A stretch of DNA of 33,678 bases from Actinacidiphila paucisporea (GCF_900142575.1 NZ_FRBI01000004.1:1-33678), one strand, 5' to 3'. Shown: positions 1 through 8,444, counted from the first letter of the stretch. Made by a program: numbers and translations. The notes: generated by a model not told the origin, from the letters alone.

Positions 1-13
1 GGGCCGGGTGCTG

Positions 14-174
14 GGGCCTGTCGTGTGGATCTCCGCGGCGTCGCGGCGCCCGGCACGCACATCTGCCGCGTTGTCGTCAGTCGACGACGGCTCCGCGTCG
101 CCTCCTTCCTCCGCCTTGCAGCTGCACGCACCGAGCACCGCTCCTTCCTCCACGGAGATCCGAACGACAGGCCC
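14..174. repeat. MITE-like element with 22-bp terminal inverted repeats
   Basis: The left arm (14-35) and right arm (153-174) are inverted repeats of each other with 20 of 22 positions identical; both start GGGCCTGTCGT from the outside. About 117 bp separate them. The interior holds a shorter palindrome (73-88, GTCGTC/GACGAC) and no convincing reading frame. The right arm ends on the last base of the stop codon of the GH87 gene. The terminal repeats and small size resemble a miniature inverted-repeat element, and I have the impression that similar sequences recur between genes in Streptomyces, but this cannot be verified here. No target-site duplication is evident. A long hairpin could also end transcription of the GH87 gene. 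Confidence 0.5.
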
Positions 175-2654
175 TAGGAGGTGTAGGCCTCCAGTTCGGA
201 GAGTTGGGCTGCGGGCCAGCCGGTGTTGCCGGTGACGGTGAGGCGCAGGTAGCGGGTGCTGGTGGGGGTCAGGGTGATGGTGGCGGTGTTGCCGGTGGCG
301 GGGTTGAGGGTGTAGCCGGCGGAGGGTTTGAGGGTGGTCCAGGTGCTGTTGTTGGTGGAGCCGAGTACGGAGAGGGTTTCGGTGCGGGTGGCCCAGGCGG
401 TGGCGGGGGGCAGTTTGATCACGACGCGGCCGACGGTCTGTGCGGAGCCGAGGTCGACGGTGATGGACTGCGGGAAGGCGTTGTTGGTCGACTCCCAGTA
501 GGTGCTCGCGTTGCCGTCGACGGCGTTGGCGGCGGTGTAGACGTCGGCGTGGCCGGTGTCGGTCACGCTGCGGCCGCGCGCCAGGTTGCCGCTCGCCGGC
601 GTGGTCGGCGGGGTCGTCGGGGGAGTGGTGGGCGGCGTCGTCGGCGGGGTGGTCCCGCCGCCGGTGGTGCCGCCGCTGCCGCCGGTGGGCACGCCGCTGT
701 TGGTCCAGATCGGCGCGGGCCACTGGCCGGTGCAGGTCTGGCCGGTGTTCCAGCCGGAGTTGCCGCCGCCGTCGGTGATCTGCAGGCTGGTGCCGACGCA
801 GTTGTGGATCGGCGTCGCGGCCTGGCCGATGTGCTTGGCGGTGACGTTGATGAAGGTCATCTGCGCCGCGGCCTGCGCCTGGATGGCGTAGGTGCCGGCC
901 CCGTCGATGTTGACGTTCTTCATCGTGACGCCGGTGACGCCGCCGCCCTCGATCGACTGGATCGCCTCGTAGGAGCTGTCGAGGATGTCGGTGTCGCTGA
1001 TCTGGATGTTCGCGTTGACCTGGCCCTGGAGTCCGTCGAACCAGATGGCGCCGACGCCGAACTGCCAGTTGTAGTCGCTGTTCCCGGTCCTGATCAGGGT
1101 GTTGCGTGCCGCGGTGATGGTGCCGGAGACCCCGTTGGGACCGCCGCCGTTGACGCCCGGGTAGCGGTTGGCGATGTGCAGGCCGCCGCCGTTGGAGATG
1201 GTGTCGGCCATGACGTTGTCGGACAGGTTGAAGTCCTTGCCGCCGTAGGTGACGATGTTGTTCGCCAGGATCGGCAGGACGACCGTGTCGTGGTCGAAGC
1301 TGTCACTCACGTTCGCGGCCTTCTCCGGCCACGAGGCGAGACCGTCGTCGCCCACGTTGCGGACGAAGGTGTTGGTGACGGTCGAGTTGGTCACTCCCGA
1401 GTGGAAGTTCACACCGTCCGCGGTCGTGTCCAGGATGCGGCTGTTCTTGATGGTGAAGTGGTCCATCGGACCGTCCATCCAGGCGCCGACCTTGACGTGC
1501 TGGATCCACAGGTCGTCGACGGTCGAGTTGGACATCGCGCCGCCGATGCCGTTGACCTGGTCGTCGTCCACCCGCTCCTGGATGTCGCCGATGATGGCGA
1601 AGTCCTTGAGCGTGACGTTCTTGCTGGGACCGCCGGCCTCCTGCGGGCGGATCTCGCCGCCGTAGCCGCCGCCCGCCACGTACTTGCCGTAGAAGCCGGC
1701 CGCGCGGTTGCGGTTCACCGGGTCCCGGCCGCCGAAGACGGTGTACCAGGGACCGGCGCCCTGGACGGTCACGCCGTCCACGACCACGTGGTCGTAGAGC
1801 GTGTAGGTGCCCTGCGGGACGTAGACGACCTTGCCCTGCGCCTGGCCGGCGTTGACGGCCGCCTGCATCTTGGCGGTGGAGTCGGTGGCACCGGTCGGGT
1901 CGACGCCGTAGTCGGTCACCGCGTTGATCGAGCCCGCGGGCTGCGTGATCGGCGCGCCCACCTGCTCGAAGTCGGCCAGGTCGATGGTGAAGGTCGGCGA
2001 CTGGGCCGTCGAGGTCACCTGGACCCGGATCCTGGTGCCGGCCGGGTAGGTGGTGGCGAACTGCGTCCGGGCCTCGTCGTAGAAGTGGTGCGGGTTGCTG
2101 TCGCCCGGGTTGTTGTTGAACGGATAACCCCCGTAGTACCAGCTGTACCTGGAGGTCACCGGCAGGGTCCTGACCGACTGCCCGTTGGCCTGCACATCGA
2201 GGGTGGCGCTGCGGCCCTTCCCGTCGGCGGAGTCCGGCAGGCTGTAGCGCAGCGACATCGCGTTCGCGGGCGCGGTCAGCGTGAACTCCACGTACTGCCC
2301 GGCCGCGTTGAGGGTGACCGCCTGGCGGCCCGAGGCCTCCGACGGCAGATGGCCGTACAGCCGGTCGGGGCCGATCAGCGTGCCGTTGGTGGCGGCGTAC
2401 TCGGCCTCCAGCTCCTTGAACGGCACGTTCGCGCCGCGGCCGGAGATGCCGACGGGTGACGGGGCGGGCACGCCCGCCGCGTGCGCGGTGGGGGCGCCCA
2501 CCAGCGTGACCGCGGTCAGCGCGGCGGCGCCCGCCACCGCGAAGGACAGGACCGCCGCCAGACCGCGGCGTCCGATCCGTGCGTGCCGCGGGGGCGTGGG
2601 GGAGGCGGGGGAAGTGGGGGGAGGCGGCTCATGGCTGTGCGAGGGGTACGACAC
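174..2654 (-). CDS. Secreted GH87-type alpha-1,3-glucanase (mycodextranase/mutanase) with F5/8-type C domain
   Basis: An 826-residue secreted polysaccharide hydrolase. Residues 1-60 form a long signal peptide (arginine-rich n-region near 26-30, cleavage near AHA-A). Residues about 78-232 look like a CBM6/35-type beta-sandwich. Residues about 243-650 form a right-handed parallel beta-helix. A Thr/Pro linker (656-688) and an F5/8 type C (discoidin) module (690-826) follow. In the helix, Asp413 (ADGVNF) is followed 23 and 24 residues later by Asp436-Asp437 (NVGDDG). This spacing matches the catalytic Asp triad known for GH87 alpha-1,3-glucanases. The GTG start at 2654 is preceded by AAGGA at about 6 nt. 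Likely substrate is fungal or bacterial alpha-1,3- or alternating alpha-1,3/1,4-glucan (nigeran); sequence alone does not decide between mutanase and mycodextranase. Confidence 0.85.
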   Translation of the reverse strand: MSYPSHSHEPPPPTSPASPTPPRHARIGRRGLAAVLSFAVAGAAALTAVTLVGAPTAHAAGVPAPSPVGISGRGANVPFKELEAEYAATNGTLIGPDRLYGHLPSEASGRQAVTLNAAGQYVEFTLTAPANAMSLRYSLPDSADGKGRSATLDVQANGQSVRTLPVTSRYSWYYGGYPFNNNPGDSNPHHFYDEARTQFATTYPAGTRIRVQVTSTAQSPTFTIDLADFEQVGAPITQPAGSINAVTDYGVDPTGATDSTAKMQAAVNAGQAQGKVVYVPQGTYTLYDHVVVDGVTVQGAGPWYTVFGGRDPVNRNRAAGFYGKYVAGGGYGGEIRPQEAGGPSKNVTLKDFAIIGDIQERVDDDQVNGIGGAMSNSTVDDLWIQHVKVGAWMDGPMDHFTIKNSRILDTTADGVNFHSGVTNSTVTNTFVRNVGDDGLASWPEKAANVSDSFDHDTVVLPILANNIVTYGGKDFNLSDNVMADTISNGGGLHIANRYPGVNGGGPNGVSGTITAARNTLIRTGNSDYNWQFGVGAIWFDGLQGQVNANIQISDTDILDSSYEAIQSIEGGGVTGVTMKNVNIDGAGTYAIQAQAAAQMTFINVTAKHIGQAATPIHNCVGTSLQITDGGGNSGWNTGQTCTGQWPAPIWTNSGVPTGGSGGTTGGGTTPPTTPPTTPPTTPPTTPASGNLARGRSVTDTGHADVYTAANAVDGNASTYWESTNNAFPQSITVDLGSAQTVGRVVIKLPPATAWATRTETLSVLGSTNNSTWTTLKPSAGYTLNPATGNTATITLTPTSTRYLRLTVTGNTGWPAAQLSELEAYTS

Positions 2655-2749
2655 AGGCAGTCCTTGCGGCTCGGGGGTGGGGGGATGCGGAAGCGCCCGG
2701 CCGGGGCGCTGGAGACACTACGAGCGTCGCCGCAGTAAGTCCATGAGTC

Positions 2750-2776
2750 TGCGCAAAACAGCGATAGTTCTTCGCA
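2750..2776. promoter_or_regulatory. Inverted repeat upstream of the GH87 gene, candidate operator
   Basis: TGCGCAAAAC (2750-2759) and GTTCTTCGCA (2767-2776) are inverted repeats matching at 8 of 10 positions, separated by 7 bp. The site lies about 95 bp upstream of the GTG start of the GH87 gene, inside the only AT-richer stretch of the 2655-2903 spacer. The size and symmetry fit a dimeric repressor or activator site. I cannot assign a regulator family. No clear -35/-10 pair was found in this spacer. Confidence 0.4.
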
Positions 2777-2903
2777 ATATCCACGACATCCAGCCGTCAG
2801 AGAACGAGGGGGAGCCGGTGATTTCCTGACGTCCCGTACCGGGGCTCACCCGGCGTACGCCCCGGTGGCACCGCTCCGGCTGTGACGGACGGGGGAGGCG
2901 GGG

Positions 2904-3560
2904 TCAGCGGGTCCTGCGCGGGGACACCAGCAGGAAGGGCGCACCCCCGCGGGCGCGGTGCTCGGTGCACTGCCATCCGTGGCGGCCGAGCAGGTCCGCG
3001 CACCGGGCCAGCGCCCGCGCGGCGGCGTCCTGGTCGGGCGCCCCGCGCCAGGCGACCTCGGGCAGGCCGTCCTGCCCGCCGGCCGTCACCGCGTACCCGG
3101 CGCCGTCCGCCCGGCCCGGCGGGCAGCCGCCCGCCTCAAGGGCCAGCGCGACCGCGTGCACCGCCCGGTCCCGCTCCCAGGGGGCGGGCACATCGGTGGC
3201 GCCGTCCATCAGCAGCGCCCGGATCCGCAGCAGTCCCTCCCACGCGGTGGCCACCTCGGCGGCCCGCCGCGCCCCGCCCATCGCCGCCGCCCCCGTGCCG
3301 TCGTCGGCGGCGAAGGTGTCGGCGGCGGGCACCGGGCGGCCGGGCGCCGGGACGTCGGGCCGGGCCGCCGTCAGGTCGGCCCGCAGTTGCAGTCCTTGCG
3401 GCGACAGGTAGTAGCTGTGGTGCCCGGCGCGGCCGTGCGGCACCGCGAGCCCGCGCGCGACGAGCGCGGTGCAGACGTCGGCCCTGGCGGTCAGCCGCCC
3501 GGTCGCCGGGTCCGAGCCGGTGACGGCCCGCCGCTGGGCCGCGGTCAGCGCGCTGCTCAT
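2904..3560 (-). CDS. Hypothetical protein with N-terminal winged-helix-like region
   Basis: A 218-residue cytoplasmic protein of unknown function. The start chosen is the ATG at 3560, with a purine-rich GGGAGGGA ribosome site before it; the frame is open further upstream, but that part is low-complexity and overlaps the promoter region of the divergent gene. Residues about 5-60 (LTAAQRRAVTG, then a basic segment ending HHSYYLSPQG) resemble the helix plus wing of a winged-helix fold. The rest is Ala/Arg-rich, helical in character, with a C-terminal basic tail. It has no signal peptide or membrane segment. It lies upstream of and co-directional with the GH87 gene across a 249-bp gap, so co-transcription is unproven. 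Confidence 0.6.
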   Translation of the reverse strand: MSSALTAAQRRAVTGSDPATGRLTARADVCTALVARGLAVPHGRAGHHSYYLSPQGLQLRADLTAARPDVPAPGRPVPAADTFAADDGTGAAAMGGARRAAEVATAWEGLLRIRALLMDGATDVPAPWERDRAVHAVALALEAGGCPPGRADGAGYAVTAGGQDGLPEVAWRGAPDQDAAARALARCADLLGRHGWQCTEHRARGGAPFLLVSPRRTR

Positions 3561-3775
3561 GGGGCTCCCTCCCGGTCCGGTGCCTGCCGTCCTGGCACCG
3601 TACCCCCGGGCGCCGACATCCCCGCCCGGCGATAACTCCACCGAATCCGCTACGGAATTCGTCGGGGCGCCGCCCGGTGAAAGCGTGCGGAGGTGCAGGG
3701 TGTATCGTCCCGGTCCCACGGCAATTCGGCGGGCGGGGCCGTACGGGCGAAGTCCCGCCTGCAATGGGAGGGTTC

Positions 3776-4399
3776 ATGAGACTGACGGTTCAGGGCCGCA
3801 GGAGATACGCGGCCATAGCGGCGACCGGAATGGCCGCCATGATCGGCTCCGCGGTAATGGCGGGGCCGGCCTCGGCCCATACGCCCGTCTGGTCGGTCAC
3901 CTGCGATTCGGTGACGGTCGACCTGACGGCGTACAACACACACGCCACCAACTCGGTGACGCTCACGATCGTCGGCGGCGAGGGCGCGCTGGCCGACAAC
4001 CCGAACTTCGGCGGCGCCTTCCACTACCAGGACGCGCTGCCCCCGCACGACGCCCCGATCAGCCTGCACCTGGTGGTCAAGGCCGGTGACGACGCGAAGT
4101 ACGACGTCGACCAGACCAAGGTCTCGCCGGTGTGCGACAAGCCGACCACCACTCCGCCGACGAAGCCGGCCACCACCCCGCCGACCACGGCTCCGCAGAC
4201 CACCACCCCGGCGCCGACCCACACCACGAACGCCCCGGTCGTCGCGGACACCACGGCGGCCACCGGCAGCGGCGACCTCGCCGAGACCGGCAGCTCCAAC
4301 GCCACGCCGATGATCGCGGGCATCGCCGCGGCCGTCGTCGTCGTGGGCGGCGGGCTGGTGTTCTGGACCCGCAAGCGCGGCACCTCGGCGCACCGCTGA
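3776..4399 (+). CDS. LAETG-motif sortase-dependent surface protein
   Basis: A 207-residue cell-wall-anchored protein. Residues 1-34 are a signal peptide (basic n-region, cleavage after ASA). Residues 35-121 form a small beta-rich domain with one cysteine pair (Cys43, Cys120), probably a disulfide. Residues about 122-152 are a Pro/Thr stalk. LAETG (168-172), a hydrophobic segment (about 178-197) and a basic RKRG tail complete the sorting signal. LAXTG is the signal recognised by class E sortases of high-GC actinobacteria, so the protein should be covalently attached to peptidoglycan; no sortase gene lies in this window. The ATG at 3776 follows GGAGG closely. The 215-bp spacer from the divergent gene presumably holds its promoter. 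The ligand or role of the exposed domain is unknown. Confidence 0.85.
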   Translation: MRLTVQGRRRYAAIAATGMAAMIGSAVMAGPASAHTPVWSVTCDSVTVDLTAYNTHATNSVTLTIVGGEGALADNPNFGGAFHYQDALPPHDAPISLHLVVKAGDDAKYDVDQTKVSPVCDKPTTTPPTKPATTPPTTAPQTTTPAPTHTTNAPVVADTTAATGSGDLAETGSSNATPMIAGIAAAVVVVGGGLVFWTRKRGTSAHR

Positions 4400-4437
4400 C
4401 CGGCCTGACAGGGCCGAGCCGCACCCGCAGGGAAGAA

Positions 4438-4484
4438 CGCCCGGAGAATGCGCCACCACGCCGTGGTGGCGCATTCTCCGGGCG
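4438..4484 (+). terminator. Perfect 22-bp stem hairpin after the LAETG gene
   Basis: Arms 4438-4459 and 4463-4484 are exact reverse complements around a GCC loop. There is no T-tract, as is common for strong streptomycete terminators. It lies 39 bp after the stop codon. Confidence 0.8.
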
Positions 4485-4755
4485 AATTCGATCACGCCGA
4501 TCACCGGCTTCCGCCGGCCGCGGGAATCCCTGATCGAACCCGGCCGTGAACCCCCGGCCCATCGGTCCCCGGCGCCCCAGGGGAGATCAACTCCCCGCGT
4601 AATTTCCGGGCCTTGCCGGATTCCTCCGTCCCGCCCCGTCCGCCGCATTCGCGACCGCCGCGGCACCGCGGCCCGGGGCGTGGCCGTCTGTGAAAAGCCG
4701 GAGAAACCACCGCCCCCGTCCGGGTGAGCCGCCCACCCCCGCCTAGGATCGAAGG
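4485..4755. other. Intergenic spacer without recognised genes
   Basis: Together with 4400-4437 this is a 356-bp gap between the LAETG gene and the hydrolase-ABC fusion. Apart from the hairpin at 4438-4484 I see no coding region, repeat or clear promoter box. The promoter of the fusion gene must lie here. Confidence 0.5.
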
Positions 4756-7446
4756 ATGGATCTTCGATGGCCTCGGCGCAGGCGGTGGTTGGCCGGGGCG
4801 GGGGCGCTCGCGGTTCTGGCGGCGGGCGGCGCGGCCGCCGGCACCGCCGCGGCGACCGGCGGGGGCACGGCCGTGCACCGCAGTGACGCGATGCTCACCG
4901 GTGCCGGCGGCGTACGCCTGGACACCTCGTACTTCACCACCGGCGGCAGCGCCCGCAGACCCGCGGTCCTGCTCGGCCACGGCTTCGGCGGCAGCAAGGC
5001 CGACGTGCGCGGCCAGGCGGAGTCGCTGGCCAGGCACGGCTACGCCGTACTGACCTGGTCGGCCCGCGGCTTCGGGTCCTCGACCGGCCTCATCGGGCTC
5101 AACGCGCCCGACGGCGAGGTCGCCGACGTCAGCCGGCTCATCGACTGGCTGGCCGCCCGCCCCGACGTCGAACTGGACGCGCCCGGCGACCCGCGGGTCG
5201 GCGTCACGGGCGTGTCGTACGGCGGCGCGGTCTCGCTGCTGGCCGCCGGCTACGACCGCCGGGTCGACGCGATCGCGCCACGCGAGACGTACTGGAATCT
5301 CGCCGACGCGCTCTTCCCGAACGACGTCTACAAGAAGCTGTGGTCCGGCATCTTCTTCTCCTCCGGCTCCGCCGCGCTCCCGGGCTCCGCGCCGAAGACG
5401 CCCCCGGCGGCGGGCGCCACACCCGCCGACCCCCTGTGCGGCCGCTTCACCCCGGCTCTCTGCGCGCTCTACCAGCGCGTCGCCACCGCCGGCCGGCCGG
5501 ACGCCGCGGCCCGCGCGCGGCTCGAAGCACTCAGCCCCGCCGCGGTCGCGTCCCGTATCAAGGTCCCGGCACTGATCGTGCAGGGCCAGAGCGACTCGCT
5601 GTTCACGCTGGCCCAGTCCGACGCGATGGCCATGGCGATCAGGGCGAACGGCGCGCCCGTCGCCGTGGACTGGATCGCCGGCGGCCACGACGGCGGCGAC
5701 ACCGAGGACGCCCGGGTCGACGCCCGGGTCACCGCGTGGTTCGACCGCTACCTCAAGGGCGACACCGGCACCGGGACGGGCCCCGCCTTCCGCGTCACCC
5801 GCACCGGCGGCCTGAACTCCACCGACGGCAGCGTGGTGCTGCGCGGCGCCGACGGCGACAGCTACCCCGGCCTGGACGGTACGAACGCCGCCCGGATCGC
5901 GCTGACCGGCCGCGCGCAGCGGATCACCAACCCGGCGGGCGGCGCACCGCCCGCGATCTCCGCGGTGCCCGGCTCCGGCGCGGTCGGCGAGCTGTCCTCG
6001 CTCGGCGCGAGCCTGTCGCTCGACATCCCCGGGCAGTACGCCCGGTTCGAGTCGGCGCCGCTCCCCGGCAGCACCCATCTGACCGGGGCGCCGACCGTGA
6101 CCGTACGGGTCGCCACCGACGCGCCCGACGCGGTGCTCTTCGGCAAGCTCTACGACGTCGCGCCCGGCGGCAAGGAGGTGCTGCCCGCCGCGCTCGCCGC
6201 CCCCGTCCGGGTGCCCGGCTCGCGGGCCGGCAGCACCGTGACGCTGCAACTGCCCGCGGTCGACCACGACTTCGCCGCCGGCCACCGGATGCGCCTGGTG
6301 CTGGCGACCACCGACCTGGGCTACGCCTCACCGGCCGCGCCCGCGAGCGTGACCGTGTCGCTGGTCTCCCCGGAGCTGACCGTGCCGATCGACAGCGACC
6401 TCAGCGACGACGCGGCCGCGCTGCCGTGGTGGGCCTGGGGGCTGCCGCCGCTGGCGCTGCTGGTCGCGGCGGCCCTGCTGCTCACCGGCCGCCGCCGGGT
6501 GCGCCCGCGGCCCGCCGACCCCGCGCTGGCCGCGGTGCCGCTGCAGATCACCGGGCTGAGCAAGCGGTACGCCAAGTCGGCCGACCGCTACGCCGTCCGC
6601 GACCTGTCCTTCCGCGTCGAGCCCGGCCAGGTGCTCGGCCTGCTCGGGCCGAACGGCGCCGGCAAGACCACCACGCTGCGGATGCTGATGGGGCTGATCC
6701 GCCCCGACGACGGCGAGATCCGGGTGTTCGGCGAGGCGGTGCGACCGGGAGCGCCGGTGCTGTCCCGGCTCGGCGCCTTCGTGGAGGGCGCCGGTTTCCT
6801 GCCGCACCTGACCGGCCGGGCCAACCTGGAGCTGTACTGGCAGGCCACCGGGCGCCCGCCGCAGGACGCCATGCTGGCCGAGGCGCTGCAGATCGCCGGG
6901 CTCGGCGAGGCGCTGGAGCGGGCCGTGCGCACCTACTCGCAGGGCATGCGGCAGCGCCTGGCCATCGCGCAGGCCATGCTGGGCCTGCCCGACCTGCTGA
7001 TCCTCGACGAGCCGACCAACGGCCTGGACCCGCCGCAGATCCGCGAGATGCGCGAGGTGCTGATCCGCTACGCGGCCGCCGGGCGCACCGTGATCGTCTC
7101 CAGCCACCTGCTGGCCGAGGTCGAGCAGAGCTGTACGCACCTGGTGGTGATGGACCGCGGGCGGCTGGTCACCGCGGGCCCGGTCGCCGACATCGTCGGC
7201 TCCGCCGACACCGTGCTGGTCGGCGTGGACGGCGAGGTGCCGCAGAGCGTGGTCGACGGGATCGCCGAGCTGCCCGGGGTGGCCACCGCGGTCCGCGAGG
7301 AGGACGGGCTGCTCGCGGTCCTCGACGGGCTGACCCCGGCGCAGTTCGTGGCCGAGCTCGTCCGGCTGGGCGTGCCGGTGGCCCGGGTCGGGCCGCACCG
7401 CCGCCTGGAGGACGCCTTCCTGACCCTGATCGGAGGCTCGGCATGA
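4756..7446 (+). CDS. Membrane-tethered alpha/beta hydrolase (CocE/PepX-like) fused to an ABC-transporter ATPase
   Basis: An 896-residue two-function protein. A basic N-terminus and hydrophobic segment (about 11-34) act as signal or anchor. Residues about 40-335 are an alpha/beta hydrolase with nucleophile Ser154 (GVSYGG), Asp280 (QGQSD) and His311 (GGHDG). Residues about 405-545 resemble the PepX/CocE C-terminal jelly-roll. A transmembrane helix (about 557-577) leads to a complete ABC nucleotide-binding domain: Walker A GPNGAGKTT (631-639), signature YSQGM (727-731), Walker B LLILDEP (747-753) and switch His784. The hydrolase should sit outside the cell and the ATPase inside. The stop overlaps the start of the permease gene (ATGA), so the two are translationally coupled. 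Substrate is unknown: peptides, esters or an exported ester/amide are possible. The reading is continuous, so the fusion is not an assembly of two frames. Confidence 0.9.
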   Translation: MDLRWPRRRRWLAGAGALAVLAAGGAAAGTAAATGGGTAVHRSDAMLTGAGGVRLDTSYFTTGGSARRPAVLLGHGFGGSKADVRGQAESLARHGYAVLTWSARGFGSSTGLIGLNAPDGEVADVSRLIDWLAARPDVELDAPGDPRVGVTGVSYGGAVSLLAAGYDRRVDAIAPRETYWNLADALFPNDVYKKLWSGIFFSSGSAALPGSAPKTPPAAGATPADPLCGRFTPALCALYQRVATAGRPDAAARARLEALSPAAVASRIKVPALIVQGQSDSLFTLAQSDAMAMAIRANGAPVAVDWIAGGHDGGDTEDARVDARVTAWFDRYLKGDTGTGTGPAFRVTRTGGLNSTDGSVVLRGADGDSYPGLDGTNAARIALTGRAQRITNPAGGAPPAISAVPGSGAVGELSSLGASLSLDIPGQYARFESAPLPGSTHLTGAPTVTVRVATDAPDAVLFGKLYDVAPGGKEVLPAALAAPVRVPGSRAGSTVTLQLPAVDHDFAAGHRMRLVLATTDLGYASPAAPASVTVSLVSPELTVPIDSDLSDDAAALPWWAWGLPPLALLVAAALLLTGRRRVRPRPADPALAAVPLQITGLSKRYAKSADRYAVRDLSFRVEPGQVLGLLGPNGAGKTTTLRMLMGLIRPDDGEIRVFGEAVRPGAPVLSRLGAFVEGAGFLPHLTGRANLELYWQATGRPPQDAMLAEALQIAGLGEALERAVRTYSQGMRQRLAIAQAMLGLPDLLILDEPTNGLDPPQIREMREVLIRYAAAGRTVIVSSHLLAEVEQSCTHLVVMDRGRLVTAGPVADIVGSADTVLVGVDGEVPQSVVDGIAELPGVATAVREEDGLLAVLDGLTPAQFVAELVRLGVPVARVGPHRRLEDAFLTLIGGSA

Positions 7447-8330
7447 GCGCCGCACCCCCCGCCCCGGTGCCCGCCCCGGCACCCCCGCGCGCCGCCGCGG
7501 CCGGCTACCGCCCTGGCCGTACGCTGCGGCTGCGGGTCGAGGCCCGCAGGCAGCTGCGCAGGCGCCGCACGATGATCGTGGCCGCGCTGCTGGCGGCGCT
7601 GCCCTTCATCCTGATCGTCGCCTTCGCGATCGGCGGCACCCCCAAGGACGGGCGCAACGGTCCCACCCTGATCGACACCGCCACCGCCTCGGGCGCCAAC
7701 TTCGCCGCGACCTGCCTGTTCGTCTCGGCGGGCTTCGTGCTGGTGGTGCCGGTCGCGCTGTTCTGCGGTGACACGGTCGCCTCGGAGGCGGGCTGGTCGA
7801 GCCTGCGCTACCTGCTGGCGGCGCCGGTGCCCAGGACGCGGTTGCTGAGCGTGAAGCTCGCGGTGGCCCTGGGCTTCAGCGCGGTGGCGCTGGTGCTGCT
7901 GCCCGCGGTCGCGCTGGTCGCGGGGACGGTGGCGTACGGCTGGGGCGACCTGGAGCTGCCCACCGGCGGGGCGCTGGCCTCCGGTGACGCGCTGTCGCGG
8001 ATGGCCGTCGCGGTGGCGTACATCTTCGTCAACCAACTGGTCACCGCGGCGCTGGCCTTCTGGCTGTCGACGAAGACCGACGCGCCGCTGGGCGCGGTCG
8101 GCGGCGCGGTCGGGCTGACCATCGTCGGCAACGTGCTGGACGCGGTGACCGCCCTGGGCTCCTGGCGCGACGTGCTGCCCGCGCACTGGCAGTTCTCCTG
8201 GGCCGACGCCCTGCAGCCTTCGATGGAGTGGACCGGCATGCTGCAGGGTGCGTCGGTGTCGGTGTCGTACGCCATCGTGCTCACCGCGCTGGCCTTCCGC
8301 GGCTTCCGCACCAAGGACGTCGTGTCCTGA
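7443..8330 (+). CDS. ABC-2-type transporter permease
   Basis: A 295-residue integral membrane protein. A Pro/Ala-rich cytoplasmic N-terminus (1-25) and a basic stretch (RRQLRRRR region, about 35-42) precede about six transmembrane helices, near 43-64, 88-110, 135-162, 187-207, 215-235 and 270-288. The pattern is that of ABC-2/NosY-like exporter permeases, with a long loop after the first helix. Its ATG at 7443 overlaps the stop codon of the hydrolase-ATPase gene by 4 nt, so it is the membrane partner of that ATPase domain. Two copies would pair with two fusion proteins, giving an exporter carrying two external hydrolase domains. The substrate cannot be read from the sequence. The reading frame is open far upstream, but the coupled ATG and the start of real protein character decide the start. 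Confidence 0.85.
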   Translation: MSAAPPAPVPAPAPPRAAAAGYRPGRTLRLRVEARRQLRRRRTMIVAALLAALPFILIVAFAIGGTPKDGRNGPTLIDTATASGANFAATCLFVSAGFVLVVPVALFCGDTVASEAGWSSLRYLLAAPVPRTRLLSVKLAVALGFSAVALVLLPAVALVAGTVAYGWGDLELPTGGALASGDALSRMAVAVAYIFVNQLVTAALAFWLSTKTDAPLGAVGGAVGLTIVGNVLDAVTALGSWRDVLPAHWQFSWADALQPSMEWTGMLQGASVSVSYAIVLTALAFRGFRTKDVVS

Positions 8331-8380
8331 CCGGTGCTCCCGGTCCGCCGCGGACTGACGGTAAGTAAACCGACGGCCAG

Positions 8381-8444
8381 TCATGTCATGGTCATGGAAG
8401 CGCAAAGGGAGGGCCATCCGGGTAAAACGACCATCCGAAAAACG
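8381..8444. promoter_or_regulatory. Short direct repeats upstream of the S53 protease gene
   Basis: TCATG occurs three times (8381-8385, 8386-8390, 8392-8396). Then CCATCCG followed 0-3 bp later by AAAACG occurs twice with a 17-bp period (8414-8429 and 8431-8444). The 8331-8528 spacer carries the protease promoter, and these repeats could be activator or repressor sites. No regulator can be named. Confidence 0.25.

Noticed and set aside
8..235. 75-residue plus-strand open frame at the left edge
   Set aside because: It runs through both arms of the inverted-repeat element and into the end of the GH87 gene; the composition is Arg/Ser/Pro-rich without protein character.
204..2459. 751-residue plus-strand open frame opposite the GH87 gene
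   Set aside because: Gly/Val/Ala/Asp-rich antisense translation typical of high-GC DNA; the GH87 frame has signal peptide, catalytic motif and modules.
5340..7442. Long Arg/Pro-rich open frame continuing into the permease gene
   Set aside because: Only the part from 7443 on encodes the permease; the upstream part is out of frame with the hydrolase-ABC fusion and has no protein character.
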